DNA of 64,000 bases from Leptobacterium sp964389205 (lineage in GTDB: Bacteria > Bacteroidota > Bacteroidia > Flavobacteriales > Flavobacteriaceae): NCBI GenBank assembly GCA_964389205.1, contig CAYMDH010000012.1, positions 18,332 to 82,331 of the forward strand, in the 5' to 3' direction. The position numbers and the translations under genes are program-made. This document shows, piece after piece, positions 34,506 through 43,772 of this stretch; the stretch's first letter is position 1; the number at the start of each line of letters is the position of its first letter. Under the pieces are notes generated by a model. The model ran no database searches and was not told the origin of the DNA. It worked only from the letters and a program-made list of their open reading frames with translations.

Positions 34506-36047
34506 TTAATGTGATATTTTTCGTTGTATTATGTGCTTAGCCCTTAAACATAAATCTCTGAAACCTGGGATAAATAAATACAATAAAATACCGTATAAAA
34601 CAGAAATAGCAGCGCATAGTTTTATTGCCAAAAACACCCATTGTAAGAAACCAGAAACATCATGAGACATATTATCATTAAAAACAAAATAGATACCTGA
34701 AGCAGCTATTAAAAATACTAATGCTAATGGAATAAACCCTTTCCAATATAGAAAAACACTTTGCTTAAAACCATTTTTATATAGAAAGTAAGGCTTCCAA
34801 AAAAGAACTATAACAGAAAGGCTAATTAGTGTACCTAACATAATACCTGAAATACCCCATAACTTACCAAAGATAAATGAAATGATTAAATTTATAACAA
34901 CTTCTGCTGCTGGTGCCCAAGTATCAGAAAACAGACCATAAGCGTTTTTAAAAAAATCTACAGGACCTCTAATTTGCCCTATAAAAAAAACAGCAATCAT
35001 TATGATAAGAACACGATTATCTAATACATAAATTTCTCCCACCCATAGAATTATAAAAGGTACAACTAAGTAATATAAACAGATACTTAGAAACCCTCCT
35101 ATAAAAAATTGCATAGAAACCATTTCCCAAAAAACTTTGCGAATATTTTCTTTATCGTTTTCTGCTACTAAATTCCCAACCCCCGCACTAGTACCAGCAA
35201 AAGCAATTTTCACAAGACTGGTGAGCTTCATAAATATAAGTTGATAGTTACCAAAAAAAGCAACACTCTCAATACTAACTAGGGCAAAAACTAAAATATT
35301 ATCGGTCCCATCTTTTACAAAAGCTCCCATTTTATGAACAAACAATTGTTTGATCTTTTTTACGACTTCAGGGTATTGTTTTATAATAGTTCCATTTTCT
35401 TTATGATGGATTTTTAACCATTGGTATTGTTGTTTTACTTTAATTCGTAAAACAATGCTGTAAATAATAGAGAAGAAAACTTCTAAAAGAATCCATACAT
35501 AAAAGCTTTGAAAATAATAAGCAATTAATGATTGTAATATTAAGCGTATAATATTACTAGATTGGAAATATCCTTGAACGATATAGCTTTTTTGATCGGC
35601 TTCAAGTAATACCATGTGATAGTTAATAAAATATCCCATTAAAGCAGAGAACAAGAACGAATAAAAAGCCGTATATATCAATCCTAATTGAAACGATACC
35701 TCTGAAAAAATTAATGGAAAAAAAAGTGATAACAACACACTAAGCCCTAAAATAATCAAGCCAATTCGTTTGTACAAAATGCTTAATAGTGCAATGATAT
35801 TGTTTATTTCTTTATGGTTTTTATCAAAAATTGGCTTATAAAGCGCATATCCAACGGCAGTACCTATTCCTAATTCTGCTAAATTTAAAAAACCTAAAAT
35901 ACTGCGAAGTGTAGATGTTAATCCAATAAATTCATCTCCCAGAAAGTCCAAGAAAATTTTCCTGGAGAAAAACTGTACAAAAATTGATATCACAAAAAAG
36001 AAGACACCAACTTTAGCATTTTTTATGGATTTAGTAACTCTAGACAT
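34506..36047 (-). CDS. wzx: polysaccharide flippase (Wzx-like, MOP superfamily)
   Basis: A 513-residue polytopic membrane protein with about 14 hydrophobic segments. The N-terminus has the typical FLGDEFIGLTSTLRSILGFLNLAELGIGTAV stretch, only partly quoted as ELGIGTAVGYALY. The family moves undecaprenyl-linked repeat units across the inner membrane. The length fits Wzx of the PST family. It lies 24 nt downstream of the GT2 gene on the same strand and completes a Wzx/Wzy-dependent pathway with wzy (32168), wza (49133) and wzc (49907). Confidence 0.87.
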   Translation of the reverse strand: MSRVTKSIKNAKVGVFFFVISIFVQFFSRKIFLDFLGDEFIGLTSTLRSILGFLNLAELGIGTAVGYALYKPIFDKNHKEINNIIALLSILYKRIGLIILGLSVLLSLFFPLIFSEVSFQLGLIYTAFYSFLFSALMGYFINYHMVLLEADQKSYIVQGYFQSSNIIRLILQSLIAYYFQSFYVWILLEVFFSIIYSIVLRIKVKQQYQWLKIHHKENGTIIKQYPEVVKKIKQLFVHKMGAFVKDGTDNILVFALVSIESVAFFGNYQLIFMKLTSLVKIAFAGTSAGVGNLVAENDKENIRKVFWEMVSMQFFIGGFLSICLYYLVVPFIILWVGEIYVLDNRVLIIMIAVFFIGQIRGPVDFFKNAYGLFSDTWAPAAEVVINLIISFIFGKLWGISGIMLGTLISLSVIVLFWKPYFLYKNGFKQSVFLYWKGFIPLALVFLIAASGIYFVFNDNMSHDVSGFLQWVFLAIKLCAAISVLYGILLYLFIPGFRDLCLRAKHIIQRKISH

Positions 36048-36071
36048 TTTGGGTAACTAAAAATATTATAT

Positions 36072-37058
36072 TTAAGAAAATTGATTGGTTTTAAGAATCT
36101 TATGCCTCCACTCGTTCCATTTTATTAAAATTTCAAAAACCTTCACAGGAAAATAATTTGCAAACCTTAGATAATAATGGTGTGTTGAACTTTTAAAATA
36201 GTTTTCTTGAATTAATTTTTTAATCCTTTTACGATGGCCATAATCTGTATCAAGATGAGAATTATAATTCAATAATTTATAATGATATAAAAGCTTCCTT
36301 AATATATGATGTTTAATAATGTTTAGTAATTCTGGATCTTCTTCTGATGCGTTTAATGTTTTTTGTAAATGCAATCCAGAATTTAAAGAGTCAAATTTCT
36401 TAAGGCTGTAAGGTCTTCTGGTAATACTTTCAGAATTTTCATAATAATAATAAAACTGATCAGGAATTCGTACTAAACTATCAACACGTTCAAATACTAA
36501 TAATGAAAAATATACATCCTCAGAATTTGTCCCTTCCGGAAACCTAAGCCCTTTAATAAGATCATGCTCATACAGTCTTACACAAGCAGAAAAGCGTAAA
36601 TTGGTTATAATACGTTTCAATGCATCTAACCGAGTCTCTTTAAAAACAACCCTTTCTTCTTCACTATTAATTGGTTTTATATAATATTCATTGGCAGTAA
36701 TAAGATCGCATTCTGCTATATTGGCCTTATGTTCTTTTATTGCATCTAACATAACACTCATCATTTCAGGATGTATCCAGTCATCACTATCTACAAATGA
36801 TATATAATCACCAGTAGCTATTTTTAAGCCTGAATTACGAGCAGCACTTAAGCCTCCATTCTCTCTATGAATTGTTTTGATGTTTTGATGCTTTTTTGCA
36901 TACGTATCGCAAATCTCACCACTATTGTCTGGAGAGCCATCATTTACCAAAATAATCTCTGTATTATTATGCGTTTGGTGTAAAAGACTATCTACACATC
37001 TTTCTAGAAAGCTCTCGACGTTGTAAACAGGGACAATAATACTGATTTTTGATAGCAT
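36072..37058 (-). CDS. GT2-family glycosyltransferase
   Basis: A 328-residue GT-A glycosyltransferase. It has SIIVPVYNVESFLERCVDSLL, LVNDGSPDNSGEICD, the GLSAARNSGL loop and the metal-binding DSDDWIHPE (DxD type). The C-terminal 120 residues are variable and probably contact acceptor or membrane. It is the only GT2 enzyme among five glycosyltransferases of the cluster, which suggests a repeat unit of up to about six sugars together with the initiating transferase. That count is a rough inference. Confidence 0.87.
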   Translation of the reverse strand: MLSKISIIVPVYNVESFLERCVDSLLHQTHNNTEIILVNDGSPDNSGEICDTYAKKHQNIKTIHRENGGLSAARNSGLKIATGDYISFVDSDDWIHPEMMSVMLDAIKEHKANIAECDLITANEYYIKPINSEEERVVFKETRLDALKRIITNLRFSACVRLYEHDLIKGLRFPEGTNSEDVYFSLLVFERVDSLVRIPDQFYYYYENSESITRRPYSLKKFDSLNSGLHLQKTLNASEEDPELLNIIKHHILRKLLYHYKLLNYNSHLDTDYGHRKRIKKLIQENYFKSSTHHYYLRFANYFPVKVFEILIKWNEWRHKILKTNQFS

Positions 37059-37074
37059 CTGGTCTTAATTAATA

Positions 37075-38355
37075 TTATAACCGTCCGTTTACTTCCTCTT
37101 GTAAAATACCTTTTACATCATAAATTACCCCATTGGTATTTAATAAACTTCTAAGATCATAGTTTAAAAATTCTTTATGAGAAACAGTCAATACAACCGC
37201 ATCAAAAGATCCTTTAGGAAACTCCTTACTTGTGGTTAAGTTATACTCATGAGAAACTTCAGAAGGATCTGCCCAAGGATCTGAAATTGTAATATCGACG
37301 CCGTAAGAATTTAAATTGTTTATTACGTCTACTACTTTAGTATTTCTAACATCAGGGCAATTTTCTTTAAAAGTAATTCCTAAAACTAAAATTTTAGAGT
37401 CTTTAACTTTAATATCTTTTCGAACCATTAGTTTAACAATCTCTGAAGCTACATATTGCCCCATACTATCATTCATACGTCTTCCAGCAAGAATAATTTC
37501 AGGATGATAACCAATTTCTTGTGCTTTTTGTGCTAAATAATATGGATCTACACCAATACAATGGCCGCCTACTAATCCAGGTTTAAATGGTAAGAAATTC
37601 CATTTGGTTCCTGCAGCTTCTAATACAGCATGTGTATCGATATTCATTAGATTAAAGATTTTTGCCAATTCATTGACAAAAGCAATATTGATATCTCGTT
37701 GAGAATTTTCAATCACTTTAGCAGCTTCAGCAACTTTTATTGTTGGAGCCAAATGTGTCCCTGCTGTAATAACAGAGGCATATAAATCATTTACTTTTTC
37801 ACCAACCTCTGGAGTAGATCCAGAAGTTACTTTTAAAATTTTCTCTACGGTATGTTCTTTATCACCTGGATTGATACGTTCAGGAGAATACCCAACAAAA
37901 AAATCTTTGTTAAAAGTAAGACCACTAACCTTTTCTAAAACAGGAATACACTCTTCTTCTGTAGCTCCAGGGTATACAGTAGACTCATAGATAACAATAT
38001 CTCCCTTTTTCAAAACATTACCAACTGTCTCACTAGACTTATATAGAGGAGTAAGATTAGGCCTGTTGTTTTTGTCAACAGGAGTAGGTACCGTAATAAC
38101 ATAGAAATTACAATCTTCAATTTGATTTATTTCGTCTGTACAATATAAACCTACAGAGTGATCAGGGTTTTCTTTTAAAGCTTCTTTTAAAAGATCATCA
38201 GAAACTTCTAAAGTTGTATCTTTTCCAGACTGGAGTTCTTTGATTCTATGTGTGTTGATATCAAATCCAATTACTGAATATTTAGTAGCAAATAACCTAG
38301 CCAAAGGCAATCCTACGTATCCAAGTCCAATTACTGCAATTTTAACGTTACTCAT
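37075..38355 (-). CDS. UDP-N-acetylhexosamine 6-dehydrogenase (WbpO/TviB-like)
   Basis: A 426-residue nucleotide-sugar dehydrogenase. The N-terminal Rossmann motif is IGLGYVGLPLARLF, and the catalytic cysteine lies in GLVGGHCIGVDPYYLAQKAQ. These motifs match the WbpO/TviB group, which oxidises UDP-GlcNAc or UDP-GalNAc at C6 to UDP-GlcNAcA or UDP-GalNAcA, and differ from the UDP-glucose group (GGSCFPKD). The start overlaps the stop of the upstream ugd gene by 1 nt (TAATG). With the WbpP-like epimerase at 39688, UDP-GalNAcA is the likely product. Confidence 0.87.
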   Translation of the reverse strand: MSNVKIAVIGLGYVGLPLARLFATKYSVIGFDINTHRIKELQSGKDTTLEVSDDLLKEALKENPDHSVGLYCTDEINQIEDCNFYVITVPTPVDKNNRPNLTPLYKSSETVGNVLKKGDIVIYESTVYPGATEEECIPVLEKVSGLTFNKDFFVGYSPERINPGDKEHTVEKILKVTSGSTPEVGEKVNDLYASVITAGTHLAPTIKVAEAAKVIENSQRDINIAFVNELAKIFNLMNIDTHAVLEAAGTKWNFLPFKPGLVGGHCIGVDPYYLAQKAQEIGYHPEIILAGRRMNDSMGQYVASEIVKLMVRKDIKVKDSKILVLGITFKENCPDVRNTKVVDVINNLNSYGVDITISDPWADPSEVSHEYNLTTSKEFPKGSFDAVVLTVSHKEFLNYDLRSLLNTNGVIYDVKGILQEEVNGRL

Positions 38356-39680
38356 TATTTTTTTCCTATTTGATAATATTCAAATCCTTTATTTTCAAGT
38401 TTCAGTGAAGTGTATTGATTTCTTCCATCAAATACAATTGCATTATTTAGTTGTTTTTTTAACTCATCAAAGTCTGGAGAACGAAATTCTTTCCATTCTG
38501 TTAACAATATCATTGCATCTGCATCTTTCAGTGTGTCGTATTTAGAATCAAAGTAAGTGACATTGTCAAGCCCTTTTAAATAAAAATGTTGCGCCTCATC
38601 TATAGCTTTTGGATCATAAGCTTTTACTGCAGCTCCCCTTTTTACTAATTCTTTGATAGTATATATAGAAGGAGCTTCTCTCATATCATCTGTTTCAGGT
38701 TTAAAAGCCAACCCCCATATAGCAAAAGTTTTCCCTGACAAATCTTCTCCAAATCGTTTGATTACTTTATTAGCAATCACCATTTTTTGATTATCATTAA
38801 CAACTTCAACAGAAGAGATTATTTTAGGAATATAACCATTTTCTTCTGCGGTATGTTTAAGCGCTTTTACATCTTTTGGAAAACAAGATCCGCCATATCC
38901 ACATCCTGGATATATAAAACTATACCCAATTCTTGAATCAGAACCAATACCAATACGTACTTGATTTACATCAGCACCTACTAATTCACAAATGTTAGAT
39001 ACTTCATTCATAAATGAAATTTTAGTAGCTAGCATTGTATTAGCAACATATTTTGTCATTTCTGCAGAACGTATGTCCATAGAGATAAAACGACTCGTAT
39101 TTAATAAAAAAGGAGAGTATAATGCTTCCATTTGTTCAACAGCATAATCACTATCTGCACCAATGACTACTCGATCAGGTTTCATGAAATCACCAATAGC
39201 AGCACCTTCTTTTAAAAACTCAGGATTAGATACAACATGGAAATCGATCGTTGCATTACGTTTTTTTAGTTCTTCTTCAATAACAGCTTTTACTTTATCT
39301 CCAGTTCCTACGGGTACAGTAGATTTATCAACAACAATCAATGGACGTTCCATTTCTTGACCAATCTGCTTAGCTACAGAAAGTACATATTGAAGATCTG
39401 CAGAACCATCATCTCCCATAGGAGTACCTACAGCAATGAATGCAATATCTGCTTTAGATAAACCATCTTTTAACTTTGTACTAAAGTTTAAATTACCAAG
39501 TTTCACATTCTTTTTAACCATGGAGTCTAACCCAGGTTCATAAATTGGAATGATACCGTTTTTTAATCCTTCAATTTTTTTCTCATCAATATCTATACAA
39601 GTAACTCTATTTCCCATCTCAGAAAAACAAGTCCCACTAACTAAACCAACATATCCTGTTCCTATAACAGTTAAATTCAT
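38355..39680 (-). CDS. ugd: UDP-glucose 6-dehydrogenase
   Basis: A 441-residue enzyme making UDP-glucuronic acid from UDP-glucose with NAD+. It has the N-terminal IGTGYVGLVSGTCFSEMG, IPIYEPGLDSMV, the catalytic-cysteine motif GYGGSCFPKDVKAL and WGLAFKPETDDMREAPS, all typical of UGDH. Length matches the family. It is 7 nt from the epimerase gene upstream and overlaps wbpO-like gene by 1 nt. Its product probably feeds the UDP-GlcA 4-epimerase at 40853, giving UDP-GalA. Confidence 0.92.
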   Translation of the reverse strand: MNLTVIGTGYVGLVSGTCFSEMGNRVTCIDIDEKKIEGLKNGIIPIYEPGLDSMVKKNVKLGNLNFSTKLKDGLSKADIAFIAVGTPMGDDGSADLQYVLSVAKQIGQEMERPLIVVDKSTVPVGTGDKVKAVIEEELKKRNATIDFHVVSNPEFLKEGAAIGDFMKPDRVVIGADSDYAVEQMEALYSPFLLNTSRFISMDIRSAEMTKYVANTMLATKISFMNEVSNICELVGADVNQVRIGIGSDSRIGYSFIYPGCGYGGSCFPKDVKALKHTAEENGYIPKIISSVEVVNDNQKMVIANKVIKRFGEDLSGKTFAIWGLAFKPETDDMREAPSIYTIKELVKRGAAVKAYDPKAIDEAQHFYLKGLDNVTYFDSKYDTLKDADAMILLTEWKEFRSPDFDELKKQLNNAIVFDGRNQYTSLKLENKGFEYYQIGKK

Positions 39681-39687
39681 TTTATTT

Positions 39688-40686
39688 TTATTTTAAATTT
39701 GACCAATACCATTTTACAGCTTCTTTCAAACCTGTTTTAATATCAAAATCAGGTTTGTATTCTAGAAGATTTACTGCTTTGTCTATAGAAGCAAGAGAGT
39801 GGGGGACATCCCCTATACGTTCAGGACCATACTTAATATCGACACTATTAATTTCATTGTCATATTCTGATAAATATTCTTTTAATAAGTGTGTTAATTC
39901 GTTTAGATCTGTTCGTTCTCCGTAGGCTACATTGTAAACTGTATTTAAAGCCTCTTTATTTTCTGTAATTAAACATCTGAGATTCATTTGTATTACGTTA
40001 TCTATATATGTAAAATCTCTAGAGAAGGTTCCATCTCCATTTATTAAAGGTGATTCATGATTGAGAAATTGCAAAACAAATTTTGGAATAACAGCTGCAT
40101 ATGCTCCGTTTGGATCTTGTTTTCTTCCAAAAACGTTGAAATAACGCAATCCAATAGTATCTAACCCATAGGTTCTGTTAAATACATCTGCATATAATTC
40201 ATTAACATATTTGGTAACAGCATAAGGAGAAAGAGGATTCCCAATACTTTCTTCAATTTTAGGTAATGCTTTCGAATCTCCATAAGTAGAAGAACTAGCA
40301 GCATAAACAAAACGCTTTACTTTAGCATCTCTGGCTGCAATAAGCATATTTAAAAAACCAGATATATTGACCTCATTACTAGTAGCAGGATCATTTATAG
40401 ATCTAGGGACAGATCCTAAAGCAGCCTCGTGTAATATATAATCTACATTATCACAAGCTTTACGACAATCTTGAAGATTGCGAATATCACCTTCTATAAG
40501 TGTAAATTTTGAGTTTTCTAATAAGTGATTAATATTTTCTCTTCTTCCAGTAGCAAAATTGTCTAGACAAGTAACTGTACTTCCTATCTCTAGAAGCGTT
40601 TCACATAAGTTAGATCCTATAAACCCAGCACCTCCAGTTACTAAAACTTTGGCGTTAGATAATTTTTCAGAATTGGATATGTTCAT
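39688..40686 (-). CDS. UDP-N-acetylglucosamine(uronic acid) 4-epimerase, WbpP/TviC-like
   Basis: A 332-residue extended SDR epimerase. It has TGGAGFIGSNLCE, the family-typical HEAALGSVPRSINDP, the SSSTYGDS segment, and the catalytic YAVTKYVNE (YxxxK), then GLRYFNVFGRKQDP. The SVPRS and NPLSPYAVTK regions match WbpP, which interconverts UDP-GlcNAc and UDP-GalNAc and their uronic acids. Next to the WbpO-like dehydrogenase this predicts UDP-GalNAcA. ATG at 40686; upstream is a 166-nt gap before the next gene of the same strand, so an internal promoter is possible. Confidence 0.88.
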   Translation of the reverse strand: MNISNSEKLSNAKVLVTGGAGFIGSNLCETLLEIGSTVTCLDNFATGRRENINHLLENSKFTLIEGDIRNLQDCRKACDNVDYILHEAALGSVPRSINDPATSNEVNISGFLNMLIAARDAKVKRFVYAASSSTYGDSKALPKIEESIGNPLSPYAVTKYVNELYADVFNRTYGLDTIGLRYFNVFGRKQDPNGAYAAVIPKFVLQFLNHESPLINGDGTFSRDFTYIDNVIQMNLRCLITENKEALNTVYNVAYGERTDLNELTHLLKEYLSEYDNEINSVDIKYGPERIGDVPHSLASIDKAVNLLEYKPDFDIKTGLKEAVKWYWSNLK

Positions 40687-40852
40687 TAGGTTAAAAAATT
40701 AAATTCGACCGCAAAGATGAATATTTGTTGTCAAAAAATAGAATTAAATGTGTCAAGAAGACATTATTTACGATGAAATCCATCATTTTCTTATTAAAAT
40801 TATGTTTATCACATTGAAAATAAACAATTAAGAGTGTGATTTATTTTAATTA

Positions 40853-41887
40853 TTAGTCATTTATTTTATAAAACATTTTATACCAATCAATAAATTGTTT
40901 AACACCTTCTGTAACAGATGTATTAGGTCTGTAATCATAATCATTTATCAAAGTTTCAACATTTGCCCATGTTTTTTCAACATCTCCAGGTTGTATAGGT
41001 AACATTTCTTTCTTCGCTTCTTTCTTTAGATTAATCTCTATTTGTTCAATAAAGTCCATCAATTTAACCGAATTGTTATTACCAATATTATATATTTTGT
41101 ATAAATCTCCAGATTCGACTCTGTCATTAACAGCTTTCTCAATGATGCGAATAACACCTTCAGCAATATCATTTATATATGTAAAGTCACGTTCCATTTC
41201 ACCATAATTAAAAACTTTTATAGGCTTATCTTTTATAATTGCATCTGTAAAAAGAAACATAGCCATATCTGGACGCCCCCAAGGACCATAAACGGTGAAG
41301 AAACGCAATCCTGTTGTAGGAACTTTAAATAAATGACTATAGGTATGCGCCATTAATTCATTACTTTTTTTAGTGGCAGCATATAAACTTATTGGATTGT
41401 CTACTGTATCTTCAATAGAAAAAGGAATTTTATCGTTCAAACCATATACACTAGAACTACTAGCATAAACAAGATGTTTGATTTTATGATTTCTACAACA
41501 TTCTAAAATATTAAGGTAGCCAACAATATTACTATCTATGTAGGTTTCAGGGTTTTCTAAACTATACCTAACTCCAGCTTGGGCTGCCAAATTACAAACA
41601 ACATCAAACTTTTCATTTTCAAAAAGCTTAGGTAATTGCTCCCGATCTTCTAAATTCATTCTTACAAACTTGAATTTATCTCCAAGAGTATCACTTTTAA
41701 CTACATTTATGAATGAAGCAGCTTGCTCCCTGTCAATTCCTAATTCATTTAATCTGGCATACTTGAGGTTGATATCATAATAATCATTAATGTTATCTAA
41801 ACCAACCACTTGATGCCCCTTTTCGGTAAGGATTTTTGATACAAAAAAACCAATAAACCCAGCTGCTCCTGTTACTAATATTTTCAT
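40853..41887 (-). CDS. UDP-glucuronate 4-epimerase (CapI-like)
   Basis: A 344-residue extended SDR epimerase. The N-terminus VTGAAGFIGFFVSKIL, the NDYYDINLKYARL motif, LAAQAGVRYSLENP, the catalytic YAATKKSNE and RFFTVYGPWGRPDMAMF are diagnostic of the CapI/GAE group that converts UDP-GlcA to UDP-GalA. It is the first gene of the long minus-strand cluster. Its upstream region (41888-42224) is shared with the divergent pectate-lyase-like gene. Galacturonic acid in the product is therefore likely. Confidence 0.88.
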   Translation of the reverse strand: MKILVTGAAGFIGFFVSKILTEKGHQVVGLDNINDYYDINLKYARLNELGIDREQAASFINVVKSDTLGDKFKFVRMNLEDREQLPKLFENEKFDVVCNLAAQAGVRYSLENPETYIDSNIVGYLNILECCRNHKIKHLVYASSSSVYGLNDKIPFSIEDTVDNPISLYAATKKSNELMAHTYSHLFKVPTTGLRFFTVYGPWGRPDMAMFLFTDAIIKDKPIKVFNYGEMERDFTYINDIAEGVIRIIEKAVNDRVESGDLYKIYNIGNNNSVKLMDFIEQIEINLKKEAKKEMLPIQPGDVEKTWANVETLINDYDYRPNTSVTEGVKQFIDWYKMFYKIND

Positions 41888-42166
41888 TTATTGTAAAGTT
41901 AAGTATTTCGGGGAGCAAATATCGATAAATAGAATTGATTATCTAAATATGATGGATTAAGAATATGGAAAACAAGATAAATGACATGATCAATTCAGAA
42001 TAAGACTTTGTTTTATATTTCTTAAATAGGAGTTAATAAAATCTACTTAAATCATAAAAAAATCTTAATTGTTAATAACCAATCAACATTAAAACATCTG
42101 GCTATTGTAATCGAATCGTATATTCAAAAAAGCTAATTCCAAAAAAAGAAAAAAATCGATTAAATG
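41888..42166. other. intergenic region between divergent epimerase and lyase genes
   Basis: This AT-rich stretch separates the start of the minus-strand cluster from the pectate-lyase-like gene; the whole gap is 337 nt, and its right part holds the lyase promoter. For the minus strand only a poor -7 candidate (GATATTTG, 41923-41916) is visible. I see no RNA gene or terminator. Confidence 0.5.
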
Positions 42167-42197
42167 TTGCAAAATACCGATGTTATTCATATGTTTG
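42167..42197 (+). promoter_or_regulatory. Bacteroidota-type promoter of the pectate-lyase-like gene
   Basis: TTG (42167-42169), a 20-nt spacer and TATGTTTG (42190-42197) match TTG-N19-21-TAnnTTTG. Transcription should start near 42204, 21 nt before the ATG at 42225. This argues against the upstream in-frame ATG at 42180 as start. Confidence 0.6.
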
Positions 42198-42224
42198 TTA
42201 TGCCTTAAATCTTATTATACAATT

Positions 42225-43721
42225 ATGAAAAATTTTATGATACCATTATTTTTAATGGTTTTTCTGATATCTTGTACCAATCAAGATGAGTTTTTAGATT
42301 CTATAAATACTCCCGATGAAATAATCGGCGAAGATCCCACCGACGACGATAATACCGATGATGACACCTCTGAAGACGATAATACTGATGATGATGGAGC
42401 TGAAACAGGAGTATCTTTAGCCTTTCCAACTGCACAAGGTGCTGGGGCTCTAAGTTCAGGAGGAAGAGGAGGAAGAGTAATTAGCGTTACTAATTTAAAT
42501 GATAGCGGATCAGGAAGTTTACGAGAAGCATTGCAAACCTCTGGAGCTAGAACTATTATTTTTAGAATTGCGGGTATTATTAATCTAAGATCTCCAATTT
42601 TTGTACGTCCTGAACATAGCAACCTTACCATAGCTGGGCAATCTGCTCCAGATGGAGGGATTACTATAACAGGAGATCGTATTATATTAGATCGCGGATT
42701 TGATAATGCTATCATCAGATATATTCGCTTTAGAGGAGGAATTACAACCCGAAATGATTCTTTTGAAGGGCATGGAGTGACTAATGTCATTTTTGATCAC
42801 TGTTCTGCTAGTTTTGGAGGTGATGAAGCGATGAGTATTGTAGCCGATACAGGAGAAGGAATATCTGATAATATAACAATCCAAAGAAGCATCTTCGCAG
42901 AATCAAAAACAGGTTCTATTATTGGAGGATTAAATCAAAATTATGAAGGAGCTGGAGATTTTTCCATTCACAATAATTTATGGTATAATATAACTCATAG
43001 ATTTCCTAATATTTCTGGAAATGGAAATTTTGAAGTGATTAATAACATTGTTTGGGGCTGGGTATTTCGTACCACTAGAGGTAATGGGTCTTTTAACCTA
43101 AACCATATTAATAACTGGCACTACTACTCACAACAAAATACAAATCCAGGATTAGAAGTTAATGGGCAAAAATATTCTGTTGAAACAGGACAACAACCTT
43201 CTATATATACTTCAGGAAACATTTATGAACCAAACATTTATACAAATGTAGATGGTGATAACTTTAATGATTTATGGACTGTTTTTCAATCACAAGATCG
43301 TTCATTAGAGCGAGATGACCCATTACCAGAATCATTTAGAAGCATTGATCAATTTGGAATGTTAGGAGTTCCTATAGAAATTACAACAGCTGCTGAAGCG
43401 TATGATAATATTTCTAATAATGTAGGAGCTAATGCGAGAGTTGATGAAGAGGGTAATGTTCTTAACAATCTTGATGTTTTAGATGATAGATGGATAAGAA
43501 ATGTTAGAAATTTAAATTATGAAAACCGTATGTCAACAAGTGAATATATTGTTCCAGCAATAACAGGAGGTGCTCCTTATCGAGATACTGATGGAGATGG
43601 AATGCCTGATGTATGGGAAGAATTGAGAAGCTTAGACCCTCTTGTTGCAGATAACAATGGAAATGAATTAAGTAGTAATTATACAAATTTAGAAGTTTTC
43701 TTAAATTTGGTAGATAACTAA
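42225..43721 (+). CDS. pectate-lyase-like (PL1-type beta-helix) lipoprotein
   Basis: A 498-residue protein. The lipoprotein signal is MKNFMIPLFLMVFLISC, with the lipidated Cys at 17, then a linker rich in Asp and Thr (about 35-60). The beta-helix starts with FPTAQGAGALSSGGRGG, typical of Bacteroidota pectate lyases, followed by VTNLNDSGSGSLREAL, IAGQSAPDGGI, IRYIRFRGG and NVIFDHCSASFGGDEA. A calcium-binding type DTDGDGMPDVWEE is near the C-terminus. Pectate lyases cleave alpha-1,4-galacturonan by beta-elimination. The usual catalytic Arg region (IRYIRFRGG/NITIQRSIF) is present. The gene lies inside a capsule cluster, not beside pectin-uptake genes. The target polymer is unknown. Confidence 0.85.
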   Translation: MKNFMIPLFLMVFLISCTNQDEFLDSINTPDEIIGEDPTDDDNTDDDTSEDDNTDDDGAETGVSLAFPTAQGAGALSSGGRGGRVISVTNLNDSGSGSLREALQTSGARTIIFRIAGIINLRSPIFVRPEHSNLTIAGQSAPDGGITITGDRIILDRGFDNAIIRYIRFRGGITTRNDSFEGHGVTNVIFDHCSASFGGDEAMSIVADTGEGISDNITIQRSIFAESKTGSIIGGLNQNYEGAGDFSIHNNLWYNITHRFPNISGNGNFEVINNIVWGWVFRTTRGNGSFNLNHINNWHYYSQQNTNPGLEVNGQKYSVETGQQPSIYTSGNIYEPNIYTNVDGDNFNDLWTVFQSQDRSLERDDPLPESFRSIDQFGMLGVPIEITTAAEAYDNISNNVGANARVDEEGNVLNNLDVLDDRWIRNVRNLNYENRMSTSEYIVPAITGGAPYRDTDGDGMPDVWEELRSLDPLVADNNGNELSSNYTNLEVFLNLVDN

Positions 43722-43740
43722 AATAAAAGAATAACAAAAT

Positions 43741-43768
43741 AAAAAAGAGGCTATTTAGCCTCTTTTTT
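43741..43768 (+). terminator. bidirectional intrinsic terminator between lyase and asnB copy 2
   Basis: A perfect 13-bp inverted repeat (arm AAAAAAGAGGCTA) with a tiny TT loop ends in six T; read on the other strand it also ends in T. It lies between the convergent stops at 43721 and 43773 and should end both transcripts. Confidence 0.9.
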
Positions 43769-43772
43769 ATTT

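Noticed and set aside
42180..42224. Upstream ATG as the start of the pectate-lyase-like protein
   Set aside because: The added residues would precede the lipoprotein signal, and the predicted transcription start near 42204 lies downstream of this ATG.
42281..42790. 169-codon minus-strand frame within the lyase gene
   Set aside because: Ser/Pro-rich antisense reading with no family match; the + strand frame has full PL1 motifs, a lipobox and a promoter.
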